DNA from: Paenibacillus nanensis
GTDB lineage: Bacteria > Bacillota > Bacilli > Paenibacillales > Paenibacillaceae
DNA length: 64,000 bases
Direction: 5' to 3'
NCBI RefSeq assembly: GCF_003583765.1
Contig: NZ_QXQA01000002.1
Location: forward strand, 682,001 to 746,000
Shown here one piece after another: positions 11,101 through 20,659 of this stretch. The notes below the pieces were generated by a model. That model was not told where the DNA came from. It did not search any database and saw only the letters and a list, made by a program, of their open reading frames with translations. The translations under genes were made by a program, and so were the position numbers. Position 1 is the first letter of the stretch. Each line of letters opens with the position of its first letter.

Positions 11101-12745
11101 TATAATTGGTTACTTCCCCATAGATCCCCACATAATGATTTTCTCTTCCCAATCCGCCTTTGGTTAGATTTGTATGATGCTCTCCATAAGGCTTGCGTCG
11201 AACGACGTGGCCTTCTTCATCCAATTTGCTTTTTGCAAGCCCTTTGCCGACGATATGTACATAATCATCGGTAAAGACAGCTGAACCATCATGAGCAAAC
11301 AAACTATGATAGAGATCCAACTCTTCCCCATTAGGACCTACCAGTACTTCTTCTCCTAACCAGGGTCTTATTCCAAATATTTCATATAAAATTTGATGAC
11401 TGCGCTCTTTCCCTTCATAGAATTCCGACCCTACCATCCTGAGCCCTTCATGAGCTTTCCATGCGCCTTCGTACGTATAGAACACCTGATTCGTAATATA
11501 CGATTGTCTGGAACGGGCGAAATCAAAATTCGCTTTCAACACCCGTTCCCAAGCCATTCTTCGGGTTAATGGTTCACCGTTCCACCCTGCGCTGGCAAGG
11601 GAAAATTCTCCTTCAACCGTTCCTGTAGCAAAAGGTTGATCCAGAAAGGCATTGTAGGCTTCTTCCCCTAACACTTCTTCGTCAAAGATCAGGTTTTCCG
11701 CCAGATACAAAGCCTCTCCCAGTTCGCCGTAAAAGCCGCCCCAATCCCCTTGGTGTCCTCCGCGAAGCACCAGTCTTGTATTTCCATAATAGTTTTTCGT
11801 ATGAACGTCAATGGCTTGAAACATGCGCATTAACGCTTCGCGTTTCGTTTCCGGGGTTTTCATTGGAGATATGTCGTCTTTCAAGACCAAGGCATAATAC
11901 CGAAGAGCATTTGTGTATTTCGCGATATTTAACGTGTTGTTCGGATTATTGCCGAGATGGTTATAATGATTCATAAAGGTGGTAATAGGTTCTTGTTCCA
12001 ACTGTTCAATTCTTGCTTCAATTTCCTCGAAGGTATCACCGGATTTCAGTACGGTCCCCGGTCCCTGACCTTCTTTAAATTTATAGCCTTGCACTTCATC
12101 CTCTACATCAATATAAGCCTGGGTATGGGTATAACCGGTATAGTACCCTCTTGAGGGTTGTTCGACCTTCCCCCAAGGAATCGTTGTATTGATTGTGATT
12201 TCTACGATTTCCTTCCCTCTCGTTGACTCCAGAGGTAGAACAATGGTGCTGTATATGAATTGATTCGGCGCTCGTTCGCCGCCTAACAGAGGTGAATAAT
12301 CTCCCCCTTTGAAATACCCAATCTGTTCGCCATTGATCACAATTTGCGCTCGAGAAGACATCGTCTCATCTCCAGCAAATTTAACCGTAAAGTAATTTTG
12401 CAAATATGGATCCACCTTCATCGAGAAGGTTAAAAACCCTCCCGTATCCGAAGCAGGAACACGCGGCTCAGATACCCTGGCATTTTCCCCCTTGAAACCG
12501 GTAATAACACTGGTAAACTCCCCTCTGAAATTGTGAGCGTTTTCAGAATTAGGATCGCCGAAGTCGATCTTATCCAGAATCCCGTTAGCAAGTTCAGTCT
12601 GAGCAGGTTCAGTCTGCGAATCTTCATTAGCCGCGAAGACACGATTATTCGGCGCGGGGACAAGCAATTGCAACAGCATGACTGCCGCCAGACAGACGGC
12701 CAGGGCGCGCGCAGCCCAGGTCGCTTTCTTGTTTTGCAAAATCAT
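5165..12745 (-). CDS. Giant secreted multimodular glycan-active protein, N-terminal domain unassigned
   Basis: The protein has 2,526 residues and a signal peptide (about 1-39, ending NNRVFAA). Residues about 40-915 are one long region that I cannot place in a known family. It contains landmarks such as [34 protein letters not shown] and [16 protein letters not shown], and has the size of a catalytic unit. After it, in approximate order: FN3 (920-1010), a jelly-roll domain like DUF1349 (1015-1215), a second FN3-like domain (1220-1320), F5/8C-like discoidin (1385-1500), FIVAR (1505-1570), two putative-Ig He_PIG domains (1575-1755), LamG (1800-2020), FIVAR (2025-2085), a Ig-like/chitobiase-type region (2090-2235), FIMAH (2245-2320), and two chitinase-type Ig modules with WWG.NG.....YENG (2335-2525). 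ATG has GGAGAGGACATCACTT before it. It is probably an extracellular lyase or hydrolase acting on the same polymer as its neighbour; no enzyme class can be proven. Confidence 0.7.
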   Translation of the reverse strand: MILQNKKATWAARALAVCLAAVMLLQLLVPAPNNRVFAANEDSQTEPAQTELANGILDKIDFGDPNSENAHNFRGEFTSVITGFKGENARVSEPRVPASDTGGFLTFSMKVDPYLQNYFTVKFAGDETMSSRAQIVINGEQIGYFKGGDYSPLLGGERAPNQFIYSTIVLPLESTRGKEIVEITINTTIPWGKVEQPSRGYYTGYTHTQAYIDVEDEVQGYKFKEGQGPGTVLKSGDTFEEIEARIEQLEQEPITTFMNHYNHLGNNPNNTLNIAKYTNALRYYALVLKDDISPMKTPETKREALMRMFQAIDVHTKNYYGNTRLVLRGGHQGDWGGFYGELGEALYLAENLIFDEEVLGEEAYNAFLDQPFATGTVEGEFSLASAGWNGEPLTRRMAWERVLKANFDFARSRQSYITNQVFYTYEGAWKAHEGLRMVGSEFYEGKERSHQILYEIFGIRPWLGEEVLVGPNGEELDLYHSLFAHDGSAVFTDDYVHIVGKGLAKSKLDEEGHVVRRKPYGEHHTNLTKGGLGRENHYVGIYGEVTNYILEYFYRTLDQPGDEELNDELLKQALNSFYGRLWTRIQDLDEEGKRLFAMNAPLDARNGGMPSRTTAYGPRMLGYGTSYAYLEKHMADHEERYSGPEWEKYWDYARYTVGAVQQMKMDNRLLGDLNSRDFHLRETYEYIFNTRKDYARFNDVKAGVVLPQTDFDYYTEQEIAALDVNPEDYEQFAWIDVDNNFISMRDGDFRMFGSLSKNNAAFPGTGNLHIVTPEYVRLVQIAHNNQLQYEDYYIRSHDMDVYFQRGEPPVKGFAPQALAGEILPIAYQPGVGTVVRDNFEVDHPYSTLTDLMAARYGEYFILTNTTRAEYGNERSFEVELPSDYTGNEIFDFVSKTTIPVVNGKVNIEPERGMILKLSNKFDPAPKPNHVDFVKAVEGNGSVDVIWKTTAGGKTYTIKRSETEHGPYAVIAEGLTGNHYKDTDVVGGKEYYYKVAAVNEHGSGWESWRAKADLSDAGSQNLASPWQQDLIGTTQGSATVNGDGITIQNVDGKGLDVGDDFNIYKRDIKDSFHYVHQTAIGNSSISARIDQNSGALSGIMLREELSENSRYLYFGADDQGNLVLQDRNRVSFVVWNGGKPVSPFNHGLKGYHVNDFPYIKLSWHHNSQIAHAFVSKDGVDWKYVAKSESLFPYAYYTGLVSTQEAAFSEVTVSAMPRESLMPFVEKEKDQITLHWNKPKQASWFNVYRTYDDEASLTDPVFKPGTTELEDVSPWEEVLTSARAMPFRDTLRYGSVYYKVLPVHDDGSPQPFSATASADADSITTVMEDAMSLPANDYTKASFYLYHKELDRIKAEMMKPEFDEAKLIDEIYEAKELLVSVRTLLTKIQMDPSMARASEKFWQNDKISEEQNAWYLFDGNPDTIAHNRSAVSWVDVDFGAGNEKVVDTFRYLPRRTHVGRVNGTVFKGSNDGENWTDLYKIPNASIYEWYSGLNPEKTPYRYIRIYDDHNGFVNFEEIEFLEIPVDKTLLEQLLDDAAEVVAEYYTTESFEAFQAAHTNAESAAGNADAAQEEIDAAAASLLEALEGLKFIEGLPVLAPIGDKLVIAEQQLTFTVEEMNGMNGVQFDAVNLPAGASFNAETRTFDWTPAKEQGGVHPITITVKSGALSSSRTIKITVKGLPVITAEPIVEVIAKERLTYQLPATDPSGAELTYQAENLPAGASFDAAAGVLSWTPGQADYGSHPVTFKVANGSFDTSQTVEFKVKLNIIPSKGYTRGSHYLYLKEAARIEAEMAKPEADKAQLAVELEQAEASLEEVPLSLYSFEGNVENTFGKHDGTVYGNAGYSEGKMDQAVYMNGTDSYMTLPSEHALSGYDSITVATWVNWRGGGNWQRIFDFGNNTNQFMFLTPKSGNNTLRFAIKNGGGEQIVQTTVMPMNEWVHVAVTLGDRTAKLYVNGELKATNTNVTIKPSDFKPGVNYIGKSQFNDPLFNGMVDEFRIYNSALSAEEIQALYNNTAQWIDNSLLSVLLDEAAAIQAEHYTEESVAALQTAASEANQVFDNADATQEEIDAAAASLLQSLESLVIKITASLDPSEPNGLNGWYTAPVTVTLSAHGNVQYSMDGGASWFAYDAPVTLSQEGIHQMLYRPATGTDAAHPKSVDAKIDLTAPQVTIAGEASYTIDQTISISCSAVDAVSGVTSTSCEAPLVEVKAYTLEPGVHTVTADAVDAAGHRGSAEHMYSVVATFDSLSALTGTFAAETGAPGWQGIATSLQQKLASAQAKAAEGKGQEARSQLQAFIHEANAQSGKKLTQEQAAALVRWAQWLHDETPLAGGVPGKPVLSDNNGHDGLKDGSYTVTMNLWWGNNGTAFKLYENGVLMDTQLLTDDSPSAQTVRTDISGKANGTYTYTCELTNAFGTTACDPLVVTVTDAAPGKPAVSHDNWDGDGNYKVTMNMWWGTNGSEYRLYENGELIDSQTLTAATPGAQKATTGISGKAPGIYEYRAVLVNAAGETSSETITITVKEQEAS

Positions 12746-12859
12746 AAGTGATGTCCTCTCCTTACATCATTTTTTTGCTTGCTGCTTCTTTCGCCAACCC
12801 CAAGCTTGCTTCGTATGCTCTCGTTTTCTCTCACCTCCCTTAGGGATGAAGTACATTAG

Positions 12860-12900
12860 GAGCACCTAAAGATTTGATTTAGCTAAATCTCTAGGTGCTC
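12860..12900 (-). terminator. Hairpin between binding-protein gene and giant protein gene, possible leaky terminator
   Basis: GAGCACCTA pairs with TAGGTGCTC, and the stem continues with AGATTTAGC/GCTAAATC-like pairing. Neither strand has a real T run after it. It may stabilise the 3' end of the importer mRNA or allow partial read-through into the giant protein gene, which has no copy of the shared promoter in front of it. Confidence 0.55.
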
Positions 12901-12931
12901 TTCATTCAATCGAAATGTAAATTCCAGTATT

Positions 12932-14557
12932 TTAATTTTTCTGGGCGAGGAAGGCGTTGATTTGATTTTTTAATTCCTCTTTGATTTTTTCTACGCCCGA
13001 ATCCTTCAAATCCTTATTCATCTTCGCCAAATTATCTTCAACTTCGCCGAAACCGGACAATAGGAATGGAAGATACTTATCCATAACGGTGTTGCATTTG
13101 GCCATTTCATTCTTCACAGGCTCTGGGTCAAATGTAAATCCTGCCAATACATGTTTCTGATACGTGTCCGGCTTATATTGATATTCCGTATATTGCTCAA
13201 TCTGCTCCGGCAATCCGGCAGGAATTCTGGTTAATGTCGGATTCCAGGTCAACTGGTAACCAGGGAACATGTAATTTTTTGCCGGATCGACGCCATCCGG
13301 AACTTTCCACTGATTCTCTCCAACAGCCTCCCAGTTTTCGCCTTCGATACCGTAGGTGAATAGGTCGTTGTTCTCCTGGCTGGAGAACAGCCAATCCAGG
13401 AATTCCATGGTTCTGTCGATTTTTTTGGAGGAAGCAGGTATTGCCACAAAATTCCACGCCTTGCCGTCCGTGGATTGCGTTCCAGGCGTCATTTCCTGAT
13501 TGTTCTTCATGATCGGCCAGAAACCGATCTCCGCATTCGGGTCTTTTGCCTTTTGCTCAGCTTCTTTCCCCTTGAAACCGCCTACAGTCATGTATCCTGC
13601 AGCTTCAGGCTTACCTGTTCCAGTCGTGTTCGTCAAGGTATCTACAGGAATAAATTGGTTAAACCGCTTCGCTTGATTAAACTGGTTCATCAGATAATTC
13701 AGACCGTATTCGGGATGAAAGTTAGCCCATTCGGATGCCGGATCGCCATAAGCCGCCACACCTGCAACGGATTTTCCGTCATCGGCGATTTGAACGTAAA
13801 CAAAATTTTTCTTCGGATTTCCTTGGCCCGTGAACGGAAATACTTTCCCCTCCAGCTGTTGTGCATTGATATCGGTAAATAACTTAAAGAACGCCGTATT
13901 TCCATAGTTTCCAAACGGGATCATGTCTTTTTCGTTTTCTTTCACTTTTTGAAGGAAGTTATATAAATCGTCATAACTGCTGATCTCGTCCATTCCATAC
14001 TTCTTCAGTAAATCTTTTCTGTACCATACGCCCTCCATATCCATGAAAGAGTTGGTAACCGGAATGGCATAGGTTTTGCCGAAGAGCTTGTTATCATTGA
14101 TATACTCTTCGGAGAAAGCCTTTTGAAGTCCAGGATATTTAGGGTTGTTAAAGTATTCGCTTAAATCCGCCAATACGCCGTCTTTGGCGAATTTAGTCAA
14201 TTCCCATGGGACAAACAGGTCGACGTCTTCTCCCGAGGTCATCCATAATTGATGCTTTGTTCCATAGTCGGCAGCCGGTGTCCATACCACATTCAACTTC
14301 GTATTAAGCGTGTCTTGCGTCCGTCTCTCGAACTCTCTGAAAGCGGGATCCACATCGCGATAATGCCCGTTCTCATTCCCGAAGAAACGAATATTAAGCG
14401 TAACCGGATCCTTCTTGGCTGCAGGATCCGTACCTTCTGTCGGACTGCTGGTTGGCGCCGTGCTTTCAGAAGGCTCGTTTGTTTGCTTGCTGCATGCTGC
14501 GAATAAAGCAGCAAGCATCGTGACCGCAAGCAGCACTACAAAAAACTTTTTCTTCAT
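12932..14557 (-). CDS. Lipoprotein sugar-binding protein of a CUT1 ABC importer (LplA-like)
   Basis: The 541-residue extracellular solute-binding protein has a lipoprotein signal, MKKKFFVVLLAVTMLAALFAACSK cut short here to its key part LFAAC, with Cys22 the likely lipidation site. A Ser/Thr/Pro-rich linker follows (about 25-50). The rest has the two-lobe binding-protein fold, with family-typical IPVTNSFMDMEGVWYRKDLL and a C-terminal helical end. It should sit on the outer face of the membrane and give oligosaccharides to the two permeases encoded just upstream (15492 and 16492). No ATPase is encoded in this locus; such importers often share a common MsmX-type ATPase. It ends the operon that starts at promoter B. 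The ribosome binding site is GGGAGGAAGTAAC. Confidence 0.92.
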   Translation of the reverse strand: MKKKFFVVLLAVTMLAALFAACSKQTNEPSESTAPTSSPTEGTDPAAKKDPVTLNIRFFGNENGHYRDVDPAFREFERRTQDTLNTKLNVVWTPAADYGTKHQLWMTSGEDVDLFVPWELTKFAKDGVLADLSEYFNNPKYPGLQKAFSEEYINDNKLFGKTYAIPVTNSFMDMEGVWYRKDLLKKYGMDEISSYDDLYNFLQKVKENEKDMIPFGNYGNTAFFKLFTDINAQQLEGKVFPFTGQGNPKKNFVYVQIADDGKSVAGVAAYGDPASEWANFHPEYGLNYLMNQFNQAKRFNQFIPVDTLTNTTGTGKPEAAGYMTVGGFKGKEAEQKAKDPNAEIGFWPIMKNNQEMTPGTQSTDGKAWNFVAIPASSKKIDRTMEFLDWLFSSQENNDLFTYGIEGENWEAVGENQWKVPDGVDPAKNYMFPGYQLTWNPTLTRIPAGLPEQIEQYTEYQYKPDTYQKHVLAGFTFDPEPVKNEMAKCNTVMDKYLPFLLSGFGEVEDNLAKMNKDLKDSGVEKIKEELKNQINAFLAQKN

Positions 14558-14610
14558 GTTACTTCCTCCCTTTTTTATGCAATCATCTATACTAAACCGC
14601 TTTCGCGGGT

Positions 14611-15492
14611 TTAGCCCTTAACGGCTCCAACTACTAACCCCTTAACAAAGTACTTTTGCACAAATGGATAAACAAATATAATAGGGCCTGTAGTGACTAC
14701 GGCTGTAGCCATTTTGACCGTATTTTTGGGGGCGACATAATTAAGCACAGCTCCTTGCATGTAATCCATTTGATACATAAAGTCCACCTCTCTCAATACC
14801 TTCATGATCAGATATTGCAAGGAGTATAGATCTTTATCGTTAATATAAAGGGTGGCTTCAAACCATTTGTTCCAGAAACCGAGTCCATAAAACAATCCGA
14901 TTGTTGCCAGTGCAGGCTTTGCCAATGGAAGGATGATTTTAAATAAAATATAGATGTCGTTCGCTCCGTCTATTTTGGCGGACTCCGCCAGCGATTCCGG
15001 TATTTGATTGAAGAAATTTCTTAACAGAAACATATTAAACGGATTAATCAACGCCGGGACAATATAAACCAGGATATTATCGCTTAAACCTAAATATTTG
15101 GAGATGAGAAGATACGAAGGTATCAAACCTCCGTTAAACAACATCGTAAAAAAGACGAAAAAAGCAATTTTATTTCTGTGAGTAAACGTTTTGACGGAAA
15201 GGGCATAAGCCATAGCGCTGGTAAGGATCAGGCAAAGGAGTGTACCCACAACCGTGATAATGATCGTTGTCCTGTAAGCGGTAAATATGGTGTTATCCTG
15301 AAAAATGACCTCGTAAGCAAATAACGAGAAATCTTTTGGAATAAGAGAAAAACCGGTTAATTGTACCGCTTTTTCACCCGACAGGGAGCTTGATATAATA
15401 AGGATAAAAGGCACGATGCAAAATATTGAAAATATAGCCATGAAAACATAAGAAAATAGATCTATTGCTTTATTCTCCAAGCTGCTTTTCAT
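14611..15492 (-). CDS. CUT1 sugar ABC transporter permease (LplC/YtcP-like)
   Basis: This carbohydrate permease of about 293 residues has six predicted membrane segments. The cytoplasmic EAA loop, which contacts the ATPase, reads ESLAESAKIDGANDIYILFK. The open frame extends to 15534, but ATG at 15492 (MKSSLENK) has a clear AGGAG 7 bases upstream and leaves a 16-base gap to the preceding gene, so I take that start. The C-terminal end, QKYFVKGLVVGAVKG, is typical for the family. It partners the permease encoded upstream and the binding protein downstream. Confidence 0.93.
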   Translation of the reverse strand: MKSSLENKAIDLFSYVFMAIFSIFCIVPFILIISSSLSGEKAVQLTGFSLIPKDFSLFAYEVIFQDNTIFTAYRTTIIITVVGTLLCLILTSAMAYALSVKTFTHRNKIAFFVFFTMLFNGGLIPSYLLISKYLGLSDNILVYIVPALINPFNMFLLRNFFNQIPESLAESAKIDGANDIYILFKIILPLAKPALATIGLFYGLGFWNKWFEATLYINDKDLYSLQYLIMKVLREVDFMYQMDYMQGAVLNYVAPKNTVKMATAVVTTGPIIFVYPFVQKYFVKGLVVGAVKG

Positions 15493-15508
15493 TTTCAATC
15501 TCCTTTCT

Positions 15509-16492
15509 TTAAAAAATGGCAGAATCCGAATCATATTTCCTGGCCAAATAATTCGCTACAAATACGATGACTAAACCTACAAGGGATTGATAAAATCCGA
15601 TCGCAGCAGTCATGCTCATTTCATTCATTTGCCTGAGCATTCTGAATACATAAGTGTCTATGACATCGGTCGCCTCGTACAAGCTAGGGTTGTCGCCTAC
15701 AATCGCATAAATCATTCCAAGATCCCCGTGGAATATGCCTCCGATGCCAAATAAGGTCAATAGAACGGCTGTTGATCTAAGCTGCGGCAACGTAATCTTT
15801 GTAATACACTGCAACCGGCTTGCTCCGTCAATTTTGGCAGCTTCATACATACTCTGGTCCATACCTGCAATAGCTGCCAAATAGATAACGGAGCCGAAAC
15901 CCGCATCTTTCCATATTTTTAAAACAACCAGTATCGCAACCCATAAATTCGGATTGGAATAAAAATTGATTTCCTCTCCTTCCTGAATAAAACCAAACGT
16001 TTTTAAAATGGCATTAATAAAACCTACATCCGTCGACAACAATGCAAAAACAAACATCGACACCAATGTCCAGGAAATGAAATGCGGCAGAATGACAACA
16101 GATTGGGTCACTTTCTTATAATGTTTGGATCTGATTTCGGATAAAACAATGGCAATCAGGATCGCAAAAAACAACCCGGTAAAAAGAAACAATAGGTTTA
16201 AATACACGGTGTTCCAGGTTACGACCAGCCAATCCTTTGAGGAGAAGAAATACTCGAAATTTTTCAGACCGACAAATTCACTCCCAAAAAGTCCTTTCAT
16301 CACATTAAAGTCTTGAAAAGCTACGATGATTCCTACCATCGGCAGATATGAGAAAATCACGAAAAATAAAACGCCTGGTAAAACCAATAAGTACAAATAG
16401 AAATTTTGTTTCACATCCGATAGGAAGCTCTTTTTTTTCTTCTTCATCACTACGCGATCTGCTTTATTATCGCTCAATGCTACACTCACCAT
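15509..16492 (-). CDS. CUT1 sugar ABC transporter permease (LplB-like)
   Basis: This is the first gene of the importer operon, encoding about 328 residues with six membrane segments. A basic N-terminus (VMKKKKKSFLSDVKQ) is followed by the first segment, FYLYLLVLPGVLFFVIFSYLP. The EAA loop is MYEAAKIDGASRLQCITKITLP. The frame opens at 16498, but GGGAGG sits directly before that ATG. The ATG at 16492 (or GTG at 16489) has proper 6-9 base spacing. Promoter B at 16,565-16,636 precedes it. Like the GH88 operon and the GH43 gene, it should be induced by the locus regulator. Confidence 0.92.
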   Translation of the reverse strand: MVSVALSDNKADRVVMKKKKKSFLSDVKQNFYLYLLVLPGVLFFVIFSYLPMVGIIVAFQDFNVMKGLFGSEFVGLKNFEYFFSSKDWLVVTWNTVYLNLLFLFTGLFFAILIAIVLSEIRSKHYKKVTQSVVILPHFISWTLVSMFVFALLSTDVGFINAILKTFGFIQEGEEINFYSNPNLWVAILVVLKIWKDAGFGSVIYLAAIAGMDQSMYEAAKIDGASRLQCITKITLPQLRSTAVLLTLFGIGGIFHGDLGMIYAIVGDNPSLYEATDVIDTYVFRMLRQMNEMSMTAAIGFYQSLVGLVIVFVANYLARKYDSDSAIF

Positions 16493-16564
16493 TATCATCC
16501 TCCCTGTATGCTAAAAAATCTCTTGGCTCGCGTCGTGGTTACAATGAAAGCCCTTTCCCTTTTG

Positions 16565-16636
16565 ACTCTAATGCCCTATTTATGCGTGTTCAAGTTCTCG
16601 TTTTATCAAAAATGCCGCTTTGATGGTTTTTGAACC
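16565..16636 (-). promoter_or_regulatory. Promoter B with shared upstream element (importer operon)
   Basis: On the minus strand TTGAAC (16593-16588) and TAGAGT (16570-16565) are 17 bp apart. Upstream lie TTTTGATAAAAC and GGTTCAAAAACCATCAAA. Downstream, the leader with GGGCTTTCATTGT and CCACGACGCGAGCC is nearly the same as at promoter C. Promoter and leader are thus conserved over about 120 bp between the two operons. Confidence 0.68.
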
Positions 16637-16690
16637 GGTTCCAAATAGCGCTGCAGCGTAATCCGATGCAATTTGAACTTAGGGGGGAAC

Positions 16691-16753
16691 AAAAAAGAAC
16701 CGACCGCTTAATTGACTACTTCGACATAGTCAATTCCGCTATCGGCTCTTTTC
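16691..16753 (-). terminator. Terminator after the AraC-type sensor-regulator
   Basis: A long stem, AAGAGCCGATAGCGGAATTGACTA with its slightly imperfect complement, encloses an 8-base loop. On the minus strand GGTTC is followed by TTTTTTG. It separates the GH88/GH28/AraC operon from the importer operon. Confidence 0.87.
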
Positions 16754-16761
16754 GATTCACT

Positions 16762-19065
16762 TCACTCATTCGAAGTTCGCTTGCTTTGACTCCCTTCGTT
16801 CTGGATGCTCATTCTATAATTCTCCGGGGTTTTGCCAAAGTGTTTTTTAAATACGGTGAAGAAGTGCTTGCTATTCTCCGGATACCCGACCGCTTCCGCG
16901 ATCCTGCTGACAGGGTCATCCGTTTCAATAAGAAGTTTCTGCGCTTCTGACATCCTGCATTGTGTAATATAATCGGATAATGATACACCTGTTATCTCTT
17001 TGAATATAGACCTGGCATAATTAGGGGACAGCTCTACATGCTTCGCTACCGTATCCGTTGAAATATTCATACTATCATAATGTTTTCCGACATAATCTTT
17101 AATTTTATTCGCAATCATGGTTTTTACATTTTCTTTTGCATCATTGCCTTTTGTTTCTATAACCTTGGAGCAAAGGGAATAAAGATACGTTTTTATTTCC
17201 TCCAACGTTTCGCAGGCTTGGATCTCAGCAATAAGCACCTTTATGCTGTACTCTCCATTCTCTATGCTCGTCTTGGCTATACCGCTTAGCGTCCTTGTAA
17301 GCAACACCGCTAACTGCAACACCGTGATTTGGATTTCATCCGCGCTGGATAGAACAAGCCTTTCGAAAAACTCGTTGAGGCTTGTGTCCATTTTTCGCAT
17401 ATTGCGTTCCTTTATGGCTTCGACCATTCTCTTCTCAATATCATAAGGATAGTCATGGAGACCCTTATTGTTTCGTTCGGCTATATCGCCATATTCTATG
17501 ACTGCTTTTCTGCCGAAAATAATGCGATAATTCGAGGCTGCCAACGCATGCTGGAAGGATTGGCTGATCCCTTCCACTCCTTCTACAATATCGCCTATCC
17601 CCGCAGATACCGAAATCTTCAAATATTTTTCGATATGATCTTGTATTTCCATTGTCGAATCGATTATACGACTCGCAATCTCGCCGCTTCCATCCTTTAT
17701 ATTAATAATAATACTTACATAATCGTATCCGTTATCGATGCCTTCCACCTTAAATCGTTTTTCCCGAAAGAATTCGCTAGCGATATTAAGAATTGCAAAT
17801 TTAACCAATCTTACGTCTTTCGACCATTTTCCCGATAGAACTTTTTCAAGCGAATCCATTTTAAGCACGAGGGTTACGTAGTATGGATCGTCGAAGCTTA
17901 CCCCGCATTCCGTCCTATAATCGTTGTCGAGGATTTTATCGTCGATTTCCCCATCAAGCAATTTGCCCACTAATGCCTTCTTCTTGTCATTCAATAGCCG
18001 GTTTGAATCCAGTCTGTATTTATGGAGCAGTTTTCGAAATGGATTATAAATGCTCGAAGTAAAAAATACAGCTAGAACGATCCCTGCGAGGATAAAAATA
18101 ATCGTTAAAATCAATAAAGTCTTTTGCATCGAATAGGCCGAAGACAGAAGCTTGCTATATTCGCCTATGCCTATAAATATCAAGCCTAAATGTTTTGCTT
18201 TCACATAGCTGACAAGGGATTCCCTATCATTAATCTTCGTTATAAAGCTGCCTTTTTCATGGTTTGACAACATGATTTGTTTGGCAAAGCTTTCATTGGA
18301 TAGATTTTTATTAATCATAGAAGTGTCATCATGTGACAATACATTACCGTCTTTATACATGATCAATACTTGATTAAGATCTCCGGCACTTCCGCTGGTA
18401 ACCATCTCCTGTAGTATTCTTTCATTTAAATTAATGACTAATGACGATTCGACATCACCATGACTTGAAGTATTGGCGAATACCAACGTCATGAAATTTT
18501 CGCTTATCGTTTTATTATCTATTACATATTCCACTTTTCTTGTGAAATATTTATTTGAGACGTTGTGTTCCGTATTCCTTAGAAGATTGATTATATCTTG
18601 ATCCAAAAAGTCTGTAGTCGACTGAATCCCTTCACCAACCTCAGAGATATTGAAAATGACCCTGTCCGTCTTTGAATTATAAATATATATGGAGCGAATA
18701 AGCGGATTGGACTTCACATATTGCCTTAATTTCCTTAATACATCTTGATCGGCGAATGCATCGGATTGATCAACATACAAACCGTAATTAAAATCGCTAT
18801 CCACAGCATTAATATATAACTGATAAAAGTTATAGTAGACATTTATGAGCATTAAATCCGCAATATAATAGGATTGCGATATGAAATTTTCAGAGGTTTG
18901 ACTGACTTGCTCTATACTTTTATTGCTGTAAGTACGAAATAGTACAAAAGAAAAAACGGTTAATAGCACGATAACAATAACTAAATAGGAGGATAAGATT
19001 TTTATCAATAAAGGATTTTTTCTAAAGAGACGTTTCAGCCTTTCCCCTGCACGGTCTACTTTCAT
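16762..19065 (-). CDS. Membrane-anchored AraC-family sensor-regulator
   Basis: The 767-residue protein has two membrane segments (about 19-43 and 325-346) flanking an extracytoplasmic sensor region of about 280 residues, probably of the Cache type. A cytoplasmic linker follows, and then two AraC helix-turn-helix units at about 665-765 (NISTDTVAKHVELSPNYARSIFK and PVSRIAEAVGYPENSKHFF). It therefore senses an extracellular ligand and binds DNA directly, without a histidine kinase. It is the last gene of the GH88/GH28 operon, 84 bases after the GH28 stop, and the ATG has GAGGGGGATAGCC before it. Because promoters A, B and C share an upstream element, it is the obvious candidate activator and would be autoregulated. 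This link is inferred from position and repeat conservation. Confidence 0.9.
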   Translation of the reverse strand: MKVDRAGERLKRLFRKNPLLIKILSSYLVIVIVLLTVFSFVLFRTYSNKSIEQVSQTSENFISQSYYIADLMLINVYYNFYQLYINAVDSDFNYGLYVDQSDAFADQDVLRKLRQYVKSNPLIRSIYIYNSKTDRVIFNISEVGEGIQSTTDFLDQDIINLLRNTEHNVSNKYFTRKVEYVIDNKTISENFMTLVFANTSSHGDVESSLVINLNERILQEMVTSGSAGDLNQVLIMYKDGNVLSHDDTSMINKNLSNESFAKQIMLSNHEKGSFITKINDRESLVSYVKAKHLGLIFIGIGEYSKLLSSAYSMQKTLLILTIIFILAGIVLAVFFTSSIYNPFRKLLHKYRLDSNRLLNDKKKALVGKLLDGEIDDKILDNDYRTECGVSFDDPYYVTLVLKMDSLEKVLSGKWSKDVRLVKFAILNIASEFFREKRFKVEGIDNGYDYVSIIINIKDGSGEIASRIIDSTMEIQDHIEKYLKISVSAGIGDIVEGVEGISQSFQHALAASNYRIIFGRKAVIEYGDIAERNNKGLHDYPYDIEKRMVEAIKERNMRKMDTSLNEFFERLVLSSADEIQITVLQLAVLLTRTLSGIAKTSIENGEYSIKVLIAEIQACETLEEIKTYLYSLCSKVIETKGNDAKENVKTMIANKIKDYVGKHYDSMNISTDTVAKHVELSPNYARSIFKEITGVSLSDYITQCRMSEAQKLLIETDDPVSRIAEAVGYPENSKHFFTVFKKHFGKTPENYRMSIQNEGSQSKRTSNE

Positions 19066-19149
19066 GTGGCTATCCCCCTCGATGCATCTATTGGGAGAAC
19101 GTCCTGGGAAACAGATCAGTCCCCCAGTTCGCCCAAAACCGTCCTTTCG

Positions 19150-20589
19150 TCACGTACGAAACTGAATGCCATGGGCATGCTCGTTGATGTCGAAATTTCC
19201 TTGCTCCGCATCCATAATCAACTCGCCATTAATACGCAGATTGGTGAAGGTGATACCATCCACGATCCGTTCCCGGTCAAATCCGTAAATACGGTTTTTG
19301 TTTTCATTTTTGCCGTTATAGGTAACATTCCGGAAATGTATGTTCTCAATCCGTTTACCGGCAGCGGGGTTATATTTTTCATTCCACACCACACGGATGT
19401 CCAGCAGCTGGCCCAGTTCAAAATCCTCCACACGGATATTGTCAAAGGTCACATTTCGAACCGTGTTATTATCGCCGGCATTAATATTCATGGCCCCCCA
19501 ATAACCGGGCTGGGGCTCATGATGCTCCAAGATATCGATATTGCTGAACTCAACATCCTCGATCAAGTCGCCTCCCCGGCGATAGTCCCCATGTCCGCCG
19601 ATATTCATCGCATGAGCGACGTCAGCCCAAAGGACGGAGTTCTTGACACTTACGCAGCGTGAATCCCCCTTATAATCCCAGCGGCTTCCGTATACGGCAA
19701 TACAATCGTCGGATGTCCGCAGGAACACATCGTCGATCTCCACATGCGAGCTGGACATCATGTCGATGCCGTCGCTCCATCCTCGCGTGCTGAAGGACTT
19801 GAAGTTGCGAATCCGGATATGCTCGGACTTGCCGATGTAAATGCTGTAATGCGGCGGGTCCAGCAGCACGATCCCTTCAACGGCAATATGTTGCGAGAAG
19901 AGGATTCGGACACCCCGAAACGCGGAAAACCGGTGGAAGTCGGATAAATATAACACGCCTCTGCCGCGAATCGTGACATCCTGCACATGATCGCAGACAA
20001 GAGAGCCGACGACAATAGCGCCGCCGGCGATATAGACGGTTTTCCCGGACGGAATGCGGAAGACCGTCTCCTCCAGATAGTGCATCCCCGGCCCGAAATA
20101 GATGACTTCCGGCGCTGCACCTCCGGGCTCCTTCGGACTGTCGGCCAACCGATAAATATCCTCCATCCGATGGATAGCCGGCTTCAGGAACAGCACGTTA
20201 GGAGCGTCCGGTACCGGCGGGTTCTCCTCGGGAGCGTTTGCGAAAAGATGAAGATTGCCGAAGCGATCCCCGTTCACTTCTATCGACAGCTTGCACGGTT
20301 CATTCAATCGGAAGGTAACGGCCGCATTTTCCACTACGAACGGGATCCGCTTCGATAGTGGGCGGATGACAGCTTGGTGAATAGGTCCCTTCCGGCTCTC
20401 GACCCGCACCTCCACCGTTCCCTCCATGTCAAAATAAGACATGGAGGCATGTCTGACGTTATGCATATCCACCTTCGCTTCATACACGAAAAGCGGCTCC
20501 CACTTCTCTCCTGGGATGCGGACGCTCACTGCAAAATCATCCCGACCAACCGCCCCTGCAGGCGCATCCCAAATCTTTAAATAACTCAA
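19150..20589 (-). CDS. GH28-family polygalacturonase-like glycoside hydrolase
   Basis: The protein of about 479 residues has a right-handed parallel beta-helix pattern. GH28 catalytic landmarks are present: GWSDGIDMMSS (about 273), TSDDCIAVYGS with the Asp pair (about 295), and NIGGHGDYRRG (about 333). A beta-sandwich-like N-terminal part (about 1-140) precedes the helix. There is no signal peptide, so it works inside the cell on imported oligogalacturonides or related uronides. The frame opens at an ATG at 20625, but TTG at 20589 (LSYLKIWDAP) sits 9 bases after a perfect AAGGAGG, which lies inside the longer frame. I take the TTG. It follows the GH88 gene in the same operon. Exo-acting polygalacturonase and rhamnogalacturonide hydrolase are both possible. 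Confidence 0.88.
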   Translation of the reverse strand: MSYLKIWDAPAGAVGRDDFAVSVRIPGEKWEPLFVYEAKVDMHNVRHASMSYFDMEGTVEVRVESRKGPIHQAVIRPLSKRIPFVVENAAVTFRLNEPCKLSIEVNGDRFGNLHLFANAPEENPPVPDAPNVLFLKPAIHRMEDIYRLADSPKEPGGAAPEVIYFGPGMHYLEETVFRIPSGKTVYIAGGAIVVGSLVCDHVQDVTIRGRGVLYLSDFHRFSAFRGVRILFSQHIAVEGIVLLDPPHYSIYIGKSEHIRIRNFKSFSTRGWSDGIDMMSSSHVEIDDVFLRTSDDCIAVYGSRWDYKGDSRCVSVKNSVLWADVAHAMNIGGHGDYRRGGDLIEDVEFSNIDILEHHEPQPGYWGAMNINAGDNNTVRNVTFDNIRVEDFELGQLLDIRVVWNEKYNPAAGKRIENIHFRNVTYNGKNENKNRIYGFDRERIVDGITFTNLRINGELIMDAEQGNFDINEHAHGIQFRT

Positions 20590-20659
20590 CGATGTTCTCC
20601 TCCTTGAAACCGCATCATCCAACATCCTATTTACGTTTTTAGCGCAGAATCATAATGCG

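Noticed and set aside
12746-12845. Possible 29-codon leader peptide ending at the start of the giant protein gene
   Set aside because: The only start codon overlaps the Shine-Dalgarno sequence and the peptide has no recognisable feature.
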